Below, piece by piece: positions 22,085-35,699 of a stretch of 64,000 nucleotides of DNA. The notes below the pieces were generated by a model. It was not told the DNA's origin. It ran no database searches and saw only the letters and a program-made list of their open reading frames with translations. The stretch covers positions 4,712,001 through 4,776,000 of the forward strand of contig JAVHKY010000052.1 in NCBI GenBank assembly GCA_035079385.1, written 5' to 3'. The stretch comes from Aspidiotus rigidus. Taxonomy: Eukaryota; Arthropoda; Insecta; Hemiptera; Diaspididae. Numbering within the stretch: the first letter of the stretch is position 1; each line of letters opens with the position of its first letter. A program made the translations under genes and the position numbers.

Positions 22085-22835
22085 AAATACGACGAGCGCT
22101 TTCGGTTAAACAACCATCTTCGAGCCTGAAATGAAAGCAACTGACGAACAAAAGAGAAGAACGAGGTATTAAGATCGTCCAAACGAGAAATCACGGTGTG
22201 AGTCATAAACAAGTTCGATCAGGCCATCTTCCGGAATATACGAATTAAGAACAGTGATACCGTCAGTGTTGCGATGACGAATTATCTCTATATTCTCGAG
22301 GGCGATACGCTTACGGTAGGAATTCTCCTTATGGAGGAGCTTTTCGGATCCCTCACGGAAGCTGTGGCCACTGTTTATTAAGTGATCGGCGAAAGCTGAC
22401 TCCCCAAGTGTCCCTTCTTCCAAGACTTCAGGTGCTCAGCTACTCGAACTTTCATTTGGCGGCTGGTCTCACCAATATAAAAGCCTCCACAATCCTCACA
22501 CTCCAACTTATACACACCACTCCTCTCATCAACAGGTATGGGGTCCTTCAGTCTCACAAACAACCTCTTGACTGTGGTAGGGTTGTAAAACGCGGGTCTG
22601 AAGCCAAACCGGCGAAGGGCCCGACCCAATTGCTGGGAGAACTTCCCCAAGAAAGGGAGACTGATCCAACGCAAACGGCGATCACGGACCGTGTCTCGGG
22701 GGAGTGAATCCCTAATCAAGGCTTTTTCTGGTAAGCCTCCTACAAACCATTAAGTCAATGTCTACTCTCACTTGATTCACTCTAGGCAGGTGCTTGATTG
22801 TCCCAAGTTTCTTCTGGAAAACGTCCTGACTCAAC
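22085..22835 (-). pseudogene. Penelope-like element, GIY-YIG region, second copy
   Basis: On the minus strand the linker IKHLPRVNQVRVDIDLMV is followed, after a stop, by 22378-22719: RDSLPRDTVRDRRLRWISLPFLGKFSQQLGRALRR..., FGFRPAFYNPTTVKRLF, RSGVYKLECEDCGGFYIGET, then RVAEHLKSW. Here the GVY...FYIGET core of the GIY-YIG nuclease is well conserved. A frame change leads to HSFREGSEKLLHKENSYRKR and IPEDGLIELVYDS, ending near 22169. A degenerate terminal motif lies at 22085-22115 (minus strand CGAAGATGGTTG then GAAAGCG). The reverse transcriptase is missing. It is close to the 12.6 kb copy, so both descend from one family. Confidence 0.8.
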
Positions 22836-22869
22836 AGGAAAAAACTGGGTGCCGTAGGTCAAATTTGGA

Positions 22870-25800
22870 GACCGTATTATAATCACTCATTCATCACATG
22901 ATTATTATGTAGGTACCTTGGATAAACTTGTTCTTATCTCCGGTGACGTTCCATTCAAGTATTAAAACTAGTGTGCTTTGTATTTGTACTTTATTGATAT
23001 GGCAAAGGTTATTGTACAATTATTTGGTTTTAAATATCAGTCGTTTAGACGACTGAAAAAATCAGCGAGTTTCAAAATGCGCAAATTCCGCTTTAAAATA
23101 TTACCGAGTCAATATTAAAACAACTGTACAAGAATGCGCGCATTCCCCATAGAAATATTGCCGAATCAGAGTCGAAAAATACGTTTTTATCATTCATTGC
23201 GCGCAACTGCAAAAAATTTTGGGGATACACGCTGTCAGCAAAGTGGTTGATAACTGCGCGCATTGTGTTATTGCCTGAATTCGGCGTCAATGAAAAAATG
23301 ACGTATAAATCAATAATCAATTAAGAGTGAAATCACCAAGATAGCCTCGCACACTTGATGAAGACTAAAAATTGTACTCAACGAGGACAATATTCTAATT
23401 ACAAACTCAAGGTTTTCACTATCGAGTATGACTGACAAATAGTAATAATCATGAAAAAAGGAACGACCCACCATTGCCACTATCCGTTCAAAAAAAAATT
23501 TAACAAAACAAAATTCATGGCTCTAAGACCTGTGGGAAGCGAGACGCAAGGGTACTAAATTTGAATAATATATTATAATCGAAAATAAAATTTAATGAAC
23601 CCTTGGTCGAGAGTGAACCAAGAATGAACCTGTTGAATGATAAAAGGTTCTTCATCACAATACACGTACTGATAACAAAATTGGTAAAAGGATTGGAAAA
23701 TCCGCTTCTCGTAACGTAAGCAGCTACTCGTAATAGTGAGAAATTTTTCAGAAAAGTAGAAATTTCTCGAGAACTACTCATCCCATTCTCAAAACAATTG
23801 CAGGTGCACATCTTCAGATATAATACTACAATATGGACAAGTTACAAAAAAATCTATCTGGTGTTTTCGGAGGAGTTCCGCGGACAAAAAATCTTACATA
23901 TATATATATATATAAAAGGAAACCTGAAATTTTTTCATGCTAGTTGTGATCTAGGACCTCTAAAACTTCGAAAAGTTCATTTCCGCCGCCCCCTATTCAC
24001 CTTGCTACGGGTGTAATACCTCACTTTTCTGGCTAGAAAAGTCGGTAAAACAAGAGACCCGAACACTCAGGTGCATGGTGACTCAGTCTTATTTTTTTTT
24101 TTTTTCGCAGATGCATGGATGCTGTTGGCTTACCGAGGCAAGAGTTCCAAAAAGTATCTCCATATAATTTTTGGAAAATGGTGAACTTTTCAAGACACTA
24201 TTGAACAGTACGTAGAAGTAAATTCAGCAAACCCGAAACGTCATTTACCAAATTCGCAGTTTTCGACCACTTTCTATGAAAATAATAATCAAAGAAAGAT
24301 TAACTAACGCGATCTTTGTACCGAGATAGCTAATGTACAAATATATTGTTAAGTAATTGTCACTTTTTCTCAAGATTAACCTCTGATATCATTACGTGGT
24401 TGGCAGATGTTTAAAAATTGCAAACTAGAAATATTTCACCATCGAAAAACAATTAATGTATTCAGCCGAGAGAATAATACGCAATATGTAAGCGGGGAAG
24501 AGTTGACAAGTTTCCCAGAAACATGTCCAGAGACAAAAAACAAATATGACGACACACAATGATGATGATGTGGTTTCACATATCAAACAAGAGAGCGCAA
24601 AAAAATACCGATTTTTATGTACCGTAATTAGCCAACAAATATAGGCACACGATCTGTTTATCATCGCACGTTTCACATCATACATGCCTGCCCCTTACAT
24701 TCACTCTCGCTCGCCAGTGAAGAACGGCGCGTCGCGTCGCGCCATGTCGCATCAGTAGCCCTTCAAGAATTATCGTTTATATGATTGACAGACGCGCCAT
24801 CGGCCTTAGTTATGTGAATTTTTCGACCTTATAAATCGGCCACGTGCCGTTATAACCACTTCCGCAGCCGTTCTACGAGCTTTGAAACTTTTTCGCGGCA
24901 TGGATACGCGCATATTTATGTATTTCTGGGTACGCGGATGCGAACAATATGAATAGTACGAGTACGTACAATATACAGCGGGAAACAGAAACTACAAATA
25001 TATGCTTCATTATCTCACCCTTGGAAAAGAAATAAAAAAAAATCGCATCAAAACTTGATTTACTCCTCTATCAGTTCTTATACAAGTGAACGATTTTGCC
25101 TAATTTACCTTTATTTTTCTTCTTTCTTTCTTTTTTTTTTTTTTTTTGGTGTATATTTTTGTACAAGTTACTGACGTTTGGTGTAGAAAAGTTTCTACGA
25201 GGGAAAATGTATACAGTGACTAAGTCGTACCTAGTTGATAATAGAATTAAATAACAAAGTAGAACTCGTTCCACGTAACGCACTGTTGACGTCTTTGAGA
25301 GTTTGATAGAATACTATGAAACTTACGCGTAATTTTAAATAATAGCTGTCATAATTGATTTTCAAAACAACTCGCTTGAGACTCGACTCATTTCTATATA
25401 CTATCGATGTAAGAAAAAGAGCAAATTATAGAACAAAAACGTTTTCGAAGAGAGTTGGGTGTTTGAAGGAGAGCAGCGCATGGAGAGAAAACCAAAAGCA
25501 CACGTATTGTTATTTTTCGATTGCTTTTTGTCGAGGGTTTGATCAATAAAGCAAAAGCGAAATCCTATATTCTTTCTTGGTGAACTGCGATAGGGTTGTA
25601 ATGAAAATTTCTCATAATGTTGTACATACAACAACCTTACCCATGCAGGAACGTAGCTCGCAGTCATGTTTACGTGGAACGAGCTTTTTATAATTACTGT
25701 TACCGAGGATATTTACGCATTCATCGAAAATGTATACATAATAGTCGGCACAGTTATTTTAATAAGCAACATTTTCCCGATGGTGGTGAAATAGACGACG

Positions 25801-26615
25801 GAGTGCATTCCCTTTAGCATTACTCCACTATCATCGTTACCGTATGCCCTAATACAATATGTTCCCTTCTTCTCATCCTCTATCGGTGTGGTGAAAATGA
25901 GAAAAGCTTGTCTCCGACTCTGCGGCGTTATTATTTCGTCGTACCGATATTTTGAATTAATTTCTCCTAAGTCGTTCGTCCTTGTCGACGACCTACGTAT
26001 TATTTTACTTTACATACAGTATCTCAGCCCGTGCGCTCCGCCGAGCTTGTGCGTTCATTATTATAATTTTTTCTGTCTTTCAAAACCCGTTCACAATTAG
26101 GATATGTAACTCTCTACAACAACTTCATTAACGAGTCATTACTATAGAATGCGAAGTTCTCGTAGTGAAAAGTTTTCTTCTCCCAAACTCAACATTATGT
26201 TACATGTACAAACCTAGAGTTACAAATAGGAGCAGAAATAGAATAGGGAATACGTCTTGCGACTTTCAGAAAACTTTTATGTGCAAACTTTGACGATGCT
26301 ATTAATTCCATCCTTAATGCGTGCGTAAAAGTTCTGCTTCATCCATTTTTCAAAGCGCTATCTTATATATGAAATTTTATTATAGGAAGTGTTTTTACAG
26401 TTGGGCGTGTGAATCATTAGGGGTAATTACCGACTCAAATGAGACATATTTTGATAAAGAGTCTTTGCTTCTTTAAAAGCTTATGAAAATATTTGAAAAC
26501 TTCATGTGACATTCTTGTCATAAGTGGATTTCGAGTGATAGAGAAGCCATTGATCTGATGTGAGTGGAGAACAATATTTTTATCGAATTTACTTGTAAAA
26601 AGTGAGGTATTACAT
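22870..26615. other. Long unassigned AT-rich stretch
   Basis: No coding sequence recognised over 3.7 kb. Present are a TA microsatellite (about 23896-23914), a T run at 24092-24105 and another at 25130-25147, loosely repeated GCGCGCATT-type phrases at 23080-23270, and a locally CpG-rich stretch at 24715-24760. The TATAAAT at 24830 followed by CACGTG could be a promoter, but no transcript follows that I can support. Confidence 0.3.
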
Positions 26616-26624
26616 CCGACGCAA

Positions 26625-27460
26625 GGTGGAGAGGGCAATGAACTTTTCCGACGTTTTGGAGGTCCACGATCACTTCCAGCCGGTTGACAAAATTTCAGGT
26701 TTATATATATCGTCCTTGTCTAGAAAAAACCTCCCACGTGCCAAAAGCGACGGCTTCCTTAACGAAGTTAAACGAGGAACGCAAGGAAGTCATATGGGAT
26801 TTGGTATTGAGAATTCAAGGAAGCCTCGACCTACATAAAGCTAGTATAAAGAAGACTACTATAAGCCTAGTATAATATAGATTATCGACATTTTTTCCAA
26901 GTCCCTCTCCTATCATATATGGCTGGCGAGTCGGAATTTTTTCAAATCCCCCTCCTATCATATATAGCTCGCGAGTCGAAATTTTAACAGGGAACCTGTT
27001 TTATGGAGGGCTTTTTGAGAAATTTGCCGTGCGACGTCCAGCAAAAAACTTGGAAAAATTTCGACTCTCGAGCTATATATCATAGGAAGAGGACTTGTAA
27101 AAAATTTCGACTATTGAGCCATATATGATAGGAATTTTTGTAAGTCCCCCTCCTATCATATATTCCCTTCCCCCCCCCCCTATCATATATAGCTCGAGAT
27201 TCAAGAAAAATTTAGACTATTGAATTATATTATACTAGGCTTATGGTAGGCCTAAACCTTCTTTATACTGGCTTCATCTAGGTCTAGGCTTCCTTGAATT
27301 CTCAATACCAAATCCCACATGACTCATAAAACGGGTTCCCTGCGTTCCTCGTTTAACTTCGTTAAGGAAGCCGTCGTTTTTCCAAGTTTTTTGTTGGACG
27401 GCGGGCGGCGCACGGCAAATTTCTCAAAAAGCCTCCCATAGAACAGGTTCCCTGTTAAAA
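26625..27460. mobile_element. CBA-family cluster with one near-complete copy
   Basis: Order on the plus strand: A (26745-26880), B (26885-26984), C (26985-27050, starting TTTTAACAGGGAACCTG), B (27055-27230), inverted A (27235-27380), inverted C (27385-27460, ending AGGTTCCCTGTTAAAA). The C...C' portion (26985-27460, 476 bp) is a closed inverted-repeat element. An extra A-B half outside it suggests insertion of one copy into another. The segment 26625-26700 (GGGCAATGAACTTTTC ... GATCACTTCCAGCC) is also found at 28655-28735. Confidence 0.65.
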
Positions 27461-28230
27461 GTAAATTTTTCAGTGAAAGAAAAGAACTGTTCTGTGAGGT
27501 AAAACTAACCAATGCGACGGGGATTGTTACTTGAACCATGTGTGAAGATGTTTTGAATGGAAGTCTGTTTTTGGTAATTTATAAAATAAGAGATTTTGTA
27601 GTTTTCTGTCAATACACATACGAGAAATTCATCAAAAACATAAGAAATTTTCTATGTTTCATCAGTACTCATGGAAAAAATTTTTAACGCACATGAGAAA
27701 TTTTTTGTGACAACTTTTAGACTTAAGAGATTTTTTATGACATTCATATATGAGATTCTCATTTTCGTGACAACCGTTACACGTACAAGATTTACACTAA
27801 CGCCTTCTAGATCACTTCTATCCTGAAAAAATCTTCGGTTTCCTTTCCTTATATTGTATAGCAGAGGTGCGATGAGGGGAGTTTCTTGAAGGTGAATCTT
27901 CAAAACGTTTTTAGAGGGGAGGCTTTTTTTTTACCAGTTCTCCCCTTTTTTTGGGGGGGTGGGTGAGAATTCGAATTTTAGAGGGTTCATTCACAGACTA
28001 AATGGGATCACCGCACCACTGATATATAAAGGCCTATAATTATTTAGTTTTATAAATTTTTTTATTGTCCACGGATCTCCCCAAAAACTACTGGATGGAT
28101 TTCTTTGAAACATAAGCAAATTATAATCTCATAACTGGAGATGTGTACCTGCAATTTTTTTGAGCATCAGATGAACTTAATTGATGGTAATTTATCCATC
28201 TGTTTTCCAGTTGAGTTGATACAATTCTGT
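27461..28230. other. Unassigned sequence
   Basis: ORF 27652-27903 on the minus strand has no recognisable features. G and T runs lie at 27925-27965. Nothing else seen. Confidence 0.3.
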
Positions 28231-28234
28231 AAGT

Positions 28235-28536
28235 CAGCGGGGCTCAACCTACGGCACGCGAGCTCGTCACAAGAAATAAAAAAATACCGGTAAGGAGAAA
28301 AGAAAAAAAAAAGAAGGAAAATGAAAATGGCAAGAAACTTAATGATTAAGAAGTGAACAATATTTGTAACTTTTTAATGGGTAGGGGATATGAAATTAAG
28401 TGCCTTCTTTTCCATATTTTTGCTGATCTGATGATCACCTATTAAAAAATAATGAACATTTTATTTATTTTGTGGCCCGCAAGAATTTTCAACGCATTCT
28501 ATATGGCCCTATGTCCAAAAAGGTTGAGCACCGCTG
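28235..28536. mobile_element. 302 bp hAT MITE with 8 bp target-site duplication
   Basis: The left tip is CAGCGGGGCTCAACCTACGG. The right end is AAAAAGGTTGAGCACCGCTG, its imperfect inverse. Flanking 8-mers are CTGTAAGT (28227-28234) and CTGTAGGT (28537-28544), identical at 7 of 8 positions, the size expected for hAT. The interior (GAACAATATTTGTAAC, GGGTAGGGGATATGAAATTA) is shared with the shorter copy at 62130-62357. No coding capacity. Confidence 0.8.
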
Positions 28537-28544
28537 CTGTAGGT

Positions 28545-29655
28545 TACGGTTAATTATATTGAAACAAGGATATTCATACAAGTAATCAAAATATAAATGC
28601 AAAGAACACAGGAAACATTTATTGTTATGGTCCTGTAGAAAAGTGTACAGGGAGGGGGGGGGGGCAATGAATTTTCTTTAGACGTTTTGTGAGGGTGTAG
28701 ATCACTTTTAGCCTGAAATAAAATAAAATTCAGGCTTCCTCGTCGGATTGTGGGTACTTTTACTCTGTTATTGGTTTATGTGACATCATGGTGATAGACT
28801 TTATAAACTGAGTTTTATTGTTCTTATCTGGCTTGGTTGATAGGTGATTGGTATCACTACTGAACAGCTACCATATTATTTCAAATAAAAATTATTTATT
28901 CGACTACATTGAATTTGTTCAGCCTCTGACTGTAAAAACAGCCAATAGAAATACTACTACAATTTCAATAGGAGAAGTATCCCTACCAGTTTTCTTACAA
29001 TTTTCCGAGGATGAAGTTTTAATAATTTTAAAAAATGTCTAATTTGTATCAAAATTTGATAAATCAATCATTAGCGTCTCATCTTTGAACCAACAATTAA
29101 TACAACCTTGACGTTGAATACAAGAAGGGGATTTATATTTTGTTGTAAACTAAAACAAAAAATTGTATTTATATTGATATGAATGGTAGAATGTATTGAT
29201 TGCGTGAGCAAGTTATTGACATTGGTACACTTTACTACCTACGTATCTTTTGCAATGAAAATATCTCAACACCAAATTTGTATAAGCTCAAAAATCGAAA
29301 GACACTTGTAAAGTAGAATTAAAAATTTCAACACAAATACTTGGGAGATACCTAAGATTTTATAGGTGGAGTGCAGATATAATAGAAACTATCGAAAAAA
29401 ATTTCAGAAAAAGTTATCCTCTAAATAAGTGAAGATATTAAACTAGGATGGGGAGTTATGGCATCCCTGTCCAGGCCTTATTAGTCCAAAATGCAGTACA
29501 TAATTTGAAGTATATTGCTGAAGGTGTAAATAAAATGCTCTAACTTGACTGTTGAAAATAATTCTTTAATTTGTGCTCAATGCAATGCAAACAAATGCGA
29601 AAAGACTTTTGATCATGATAGAGAAGGTGCCTCAAGATCTTGTGAAATAAAACTT
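28545..29655. other. Unassigned sequence
   Basis: It contains a G run at about 28655-28665 and a segment at 28655-28735 related to 26625-26700. The 64-codon frame at 28848-29042 is not recognisable. Confidence 0.3.
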
Positions 29656-29659
29656 TCAG

Positions 29660-30190
29660 TTTTGGGGGTTTGAATCCTCGTACCTCCTCTCAGAGACCTC
29701 CCGGAATTTTTTTTACGATTTTTTCCGAATTCTACGGTAAATTCTACATAAGAATTTGTTGAACTTCAAAACAAAATGCAAAAATTTTTTCATCACTTTC
29801 CAGGGCCTATGCCCCTCTCAACCCCCTCCGTGGACTCCGGGATTTTTTTCACTGTTTTTCCCGGATTTTATGCCGAATTCTACTTCGGAACCCATTAAGA
29901 TTTTTTAAAAAAACCCAAAATATTTTTTCCTCAATTTGGAGGGAGGCCCCTAAGCCCTCTGGACGGTCGGAAGAATTTTTTTAGTATTGTTCCCCAATTC
30001 TACGGAAAATTTCATGGGAATATTCGTTAAAATAAGTTGAAATATGTCACTTCAATTTTACCCCTATTTTAGGAATTATCAACCCCTCGGCACCCCTAAA
30101 ATGTCAAAAGAATTTGTTCATAATTTTTTTCGAATTTGGCGGCTCGAATTACATGAGAATCTACATGAATTGAGAACCAAAAGGAATATT
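29660..30190. repeat. Diverged tandem repeat, about 145 bp units
   Basis: Three to four units share a motif order: GGNNCCT, CCCCTCTCAACCCCCT-like C-rich box, GGAATTTTTTT, TTTTTCCGAATTCTACGG, AAATTCTAC, then ATTNGTT-AAA. Identity between units is low (perhaps 65-70%), so the array is old. Confidence 0.5.
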
Positions 30191-30194
30191 TCTG

Positions 30195-33100
30195 TCATTT
30201 ACATGCACAAACTCCTTCCAGTTAGGCAACCCGCCATTACAGGACCTCTATGGTCTTAGACCGTGGTGCCCTGGCTCAAATTTTTCATTCAAGCATTCTA
30301 CATGTTCGTTTCAATTTTCATTATTTTAACATGAAATGAAAGGTTGATCTCATAATTTGTACTAAGTCGCCGGACTATATGAGACAAATGATGATAAATT
30401 AGGATATTCTGGGGGACTATTATACTAGTTTTTGAAGACAATGTAGCCTTGACTTATATTGAAGCAATATCTGGTCCTGAAAAATATAAGTGGCTGGACA
30501 CTATTTGAGTTGCGTATTAGGTATAATAAAAAGTCTGAATTATTATGATCATAAAATTTGCCTCGTAAATAGAAGTAGCGAAGTAAGTTTGTCGGTGTAA
30601 TACAATGCGTGTCGAGTCGTTAAGTAATCGTCGCAAGGTATGATTTATTATTATATACCGAAAGAACTGTGCATTAAGGAACGAATGAGAGTACGAAATT
30701 AGACGAGAAATATATGGACGATTACCGATTGGCGAATATTAACGGAAAACGCTTTCTAAATATATCGCTATGAGATTTCGAACGAGAAGTGATTTCGCGA
30801 AGTATCTCGCCAATCAGAACGACACGTTATTTTAGTATATTATCATGATACAAGGTATACACAATATGGCACGACTCAGTATCATAATATAAGAAGAACG
30901 AGTAATGGGTACAGTCACTGTTTGGTTGGCAGCAGTCCTCTTGTTCGGTTGCCGACTAGAGCGTTTATGATCATCGCGAGTGTTTGGTTGCCATCACTCG
31001 CGATGTGAGTCAGTCGCGTATATCGCGTATAGTATCGTGTATTGACGGTCGTTCTGCAAATAACGATCCGGCAGATTCTTGTTCCAGAGAAGATCATCAC
31101 GACTCACGAGTATTTGGTTGCCAATACTTGTGGTGTGCGTCAGAATAGCCGGGTGTAGTATCGGCTCTCGTTTAATCCGTCACGACAAACTTAAGGAGGA
31201 GAAAGGTGGTGGTTGGTGGGTTTTTCAGGGGTTACTTAAACCCCGCTCCTTGGCGTAGTCAATAACGCCACGCATCGAAGAAGATCTAAAGAATATCTGT
31301 TGAAGAAGATCCGAAAAATATTCGTCCGTAACAGAATGTATGCCAAATTGTTAATAGAGAAAGGAACATACCAGTTGTACCTGTCTAATCAATCTTTACC
31401 GTATAAGATGATGGGATATACAAAGCTCATCCTTATTTGTGGTTGCTATTAGCTGCTGATATAAGGATCCAAAAAAACAAAAAAAACTAAGGATTGAAAT
31501 GCGTATCGCTGAGCGTGTTTATAGATGTTAATGCTGCTGTTCCAGTGTATCTTGCGGATTTATAGGTAAGATTTTTTTTATTTATTTATGAATTATTAAT
31601 TTTTTCATGAAATCTCCCAATCGTCATCTTTTAATAAGGTGAAGGATGTATTTCAAATTATGACATCGATATTCATCACACCAATTTTTGTACTCCTGTC
31701 ATTAATACTCATTTTTTCTTTCTTAGGCGACTTGCATGTCAATACTATTCTGTCAGTTATGACCCAGAATCTGAAAAATGAATGCGTTTTCTGCTCTCGC
31801 GACCTTAATTAAGGAATATCTTGCTGGGTTGTCGGGTCGCACCACAGCAGTAATTATTTTTACACAAAAATGTTCGGTATTGAGGGATTGGAATTACTTA
31901 TTCCTGACTATAATGAGGCGTATCAAACTGAAAAATATTATGACGTACTCGGAAATCGGAACCTTTCCGCGAGTAGGATTTCCGTTACAGTAGAAAATTA
32001 CGCACAATAAGTAGACTATATTTTGCTCTTCTCATCGGAGCCTTTTGCGGATTTTTCTTTTATCGAACACTCTACTCGCAAAATTTATTATGTAATGTAA
32101 GTACACGTGTACACTACAATAATGAGCGAGTATTTCCTTTCCTACAACAATTACAAAGGTATATACGTATCACGTTTATACCTTTAAATAATCTACAGTT
32201 TTTTTTGCCTATCATCCCCTATTTGTTGAACGCGGGTATTACATAGCAATCTATACGCGTAGAACGAGCGACTTTTACGCTTCCCATTAACGCTTTAGAG
32301 TATACTTATTATACTCGTAGTAGGTACTGAACAAATTACATTGTATTGTATATTATTATTATTATTATAGTATAATATGTAAGGTACGAATATCGAAAGC
32401 ATTGGAACGTATTGAAACACGGTATGTAATGCGAGCACACACATATAAACGTGTACGTTACTTTCTTTTTTCTCAATTCCACTACACCTATACACTCTTC
32501 TGTCTTCTCATAAATCTTTCTTTTCCTCTCTTTTCTCCCATTTCATTTTATGATGTTCTGTTCACTCACTCTAAAGTTTGATTTAAAGAGAGAAGCGAAA
32601 GAAGCTTTTATTTTGTAATTAAAAGCACGACAAGGGAGACGACTAAGATGAATAGAAGCAAACATGTGTGAAATATTTCATCTGTACGAGATGATGGGCT
32701 CATATTGTAGTGGTAAGGGTGGCGGTGGTGGCGGTGATGCTGTTGTATGCTTACTTTATAGTAGGCGTACATCAGAGCACTCATCAAGCGTGTACGTATT
32801 TGTATTCACTTTTATGATTTCTCTTCACGCGCGAATATAATGTAGAAAATAAAGATCTGGCGAAGTACTGTCGTCGTAGCATATATACAAGTATTTATTC
32901 TCACCGTGTAGGGTGCTTTTGCATTCACCTCTCTTTATACTCTTGTAGCTCGTGGAAATTACAAAATTACTTAATTAAAGCATACTGCGTTAACACTCGA
33001 AGAAAGTTTTCTGACGTGAGCTTCTTCAAAAGAAGTAATTCTCGAGCTAGCGTGTAGTTGTGGTTTCCATTTAAATGCGTTTCATAATTTATATGTAAGT

Positions 33101-34660
33101 TACTTCTCGAAACCTGTTACTCGTCATCCCTCCAACTATATCTAAGCGACCATCCATGAAAGAGAAAAGTCAAATTAGCGAGCGTATCGAAGCCCTCATA
33201 TTCAATATTAGTATGAAGAGTAATTCACTCTTACTTAAACTCGCGGGTAAAGTCATGTAGAAAGAGGAAGTCGTTCGACTAGTGAGTTACATATAACGCC
33301 GCATACCGTGTTGCACTCGGGAAAACCTCTTCATACTTTTCTATATAGGAAACATACGGCGAAGTTCTGAATTTTCGCTTTGTCTCAGAAACGATGCATT
33401 TTTATGAAAAAATGAAGCTTTAAATTTACTATCTGATGATGGTGATTTCAGAGTTTTCGGGAATAAAATGATCTCATGTGATAGGAAATTACAACACAAA
33501 TGAATTTTGTTCTCTTACTATTTTCAGCATGAAGATGGTCGCCGCACGCGCATTTACCGGCATAACGTAGCTCAACATTAATTTAGCTCTTATCATTGCG
33601 TAAATGGCGAGTCAAATAATTTCCTCTTTCCATATGTATGCGCAGCGAGAATGCAGTGCACCAGTTTTCAACGTTCTGCATAATGTAAGTTCTAGTGCTC
33701 TATATACATATAAGCCTAATACAAAGCTTACAAGGAGTGTTTGGAACTGTACGGACGCAAATCCAGGTTTTAGGTAAGGGAAAGACTAACCTTTATACCA
33801 GGGTGAGGGGGAGGGTAAAGTTAGCTCTCTCTCATATCCTAGTATAAGTCTAGTGTACTTTATTTCAGGCTTATTTGTTCGCCTCCCTTCTTTTCACAGT
33901 CTAATGTAGGTTTAGTATACTGTATTTTAAGCTACTTAGCTCGAGAACTCACTCGCGGACCTTCTTAGAATGGGAATATATCTCAAGTGAGAAATGAATT
34001 TATGAAAATGTGTCTGCGGCAGTAAGGACAATGGAACCTCGTACAGAGAATATTTTCAATTCAACAGTGTTACTCTATCTAGACTACGTGAAATCTGTAT
34101 TGTTCTCACAAGAAAAGGATACATGTTTTTTAAATCTATATAGCTACCTAAAACCTGTGGCCACCTGAAATCTGGCGCTAGGAAAATCTGTTCTTTTCAA
34201 GTCTTTTGAAAAAATCTCTTGCCCTAACGATGTCGTTTCAAATTTTTCAGGAATACCTCCTCAATATATAAGACTTGTTCTACTTCAAAAAGATTGAAAA
34301 ACTGGGGGACAATGCATGGAACGTCTGTACAGAGAGGAGGTAATGAAATAAGAACTGAAAATTGGAAATTTTTCTACGTATATAATTTTCTTTCACAGAT
34401 AAGGTTTTATAATGGATTATTCAACGTACTTGAAGTACTAACTTTAAAAAAATGAAAATATGTCGTAAAATTTTAATAGTTCATGTAGTACAGGTATCAG
34501 GATAAGAATAAATTACCATCAGATCGAATGATGTTCACGATTTCACGTACATGATTGCAGATTACTGTAAAACATCACTATTTATCGGGAGATTGTATCA
34601 TCCTTGAACACTGACGAATAAAATCAAGATAATCAAATTAAAATTGCTTTATGATAAGAA
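30195..34660. other. Long unassigned stretch
   Basis: No coding sequence recognised. Landmarks are three phrases of TTTGGTTGSCA followed by a CACTCGCGATGTG-like or TACTTGTGGTGTG tail (30917-31000 and 31105-31145), an (ATT)n run at 32346-32366, a GGTGGCGGTGGTGGC run near 32712 and a G-rich to A-rich patch at 33800-33830. Several small ORFs are without features. Confidence 0.3.
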
Positions 34661-34664
34661 ATAC

Positions 34665-34785
34665 TCGCGATCTAGACAGTAGAAAACGATGGATCAGGCT
34701 GCCGTTTCAGGGTAAGTTTTCTTCGGAGTTGAGCAGTGTTCTCCGTCCCTTTGGTTTTCGGCCGGCTTTTTACAACACCAATTAG
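34665..34785 (+). pseudogene. Penelope-like fragment left of the palindromic element
   Basis: The plus strand reads (S)RKRWIRLPF-type codons in one frame (GTAGAAAACGATGGATCAGG) and then GKFSSELSSVLRPFGFRPAFYN. This matches the RMRWISLPFL ... LRPFGFKPAFHNP segment of the Penelope copy at 13.2 kb. It ends at the palindromic element. The same first 40 bases recur inverted at the right-hand Penelope fragment (37458-37500). Confidence 0.65.
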
Positions 34786-35699
34786 TGTAGGCAAATTAGA
34801 GCATTATTGAAAAAAAAAAATGGTAATATTTTGGTGGAGAAAACGTTTCTTTGCTGAAAATGGTTCAGGATGTGGTCCTGAACAACATACTAAAAATCCC
34901 GCGTTTTCCCCCTGGAGCTTCTTTTTTATGGGGGTTCGAAGCCCCCAAAAATTAGTTTTTCGCCTATATCGCGTGAAATTAGAATTTTATTAAAAAATGT
35001 TTCCAACAAAAGTTGTTCCTCGTTCAATTTACTATCAAATAACGTATTCAAATTTCAGCCTATGCCAATTAGTGCCATTGCAACGGGCGTTCAAAGAAGT
35101 CTCAAAATAAGTTTTTCCATATAATCACAAAATTGAAATTTTATTAAAAAATGTTTCAAACAAAAGTTGTTCCTCGTTAAATTTCCTACCAAAAAACGTA
35201 TTCAAGGTTTAGCCTAGGTCAATCAGTGCCCCGGCAAAGCCTTAAAAGGCCGTTTAAAAAAGGGCCAAAATCAGTTTTTCATATACACATATCTCTCAAA
35301 ATTGAAACTTTATGAAAAAATGTTTCAAATAAAAGTTGTTCCTCGCTGAATTTCCTATCAAATGAGCTATTCAGCTTTCAGGATAGAGCAACTAGTCTGT
35401 AAAAAAGGGCTTTCGATATTAAAAATAAAAGGATGTGCTATATTTTTTTATATTCAGATAGTTTTGGTGCTGATTTATGGAAGTCTTGCATCATTACAGA
35501 TTGTAAAGACTGATTTTTTACGAGTGATAGAAATATTGAAAAGATGGAAATTAAATAAATACTTTTCTCATATTCGTGGGTACCTAGGTATTGAAGTAAC
35601 GACAAATAAAGTCGCGTTGTATTAAAGACTCTAAGGCAGCTGCTATACTCTCTAACCTACAGTAGTACAAGAGAGAAGCCACTGAATAAATGTCGGTTT

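Noticed and set aside
24825..24900. TATAAAT plus CACGTG as a core promoter
   Set aside because: No downstream exon or transcript feature could be supported.
25071..25283. ORF containing a lysine-rich stretch
   Set aside because: It is created by a poly-T tract on the plus strand.
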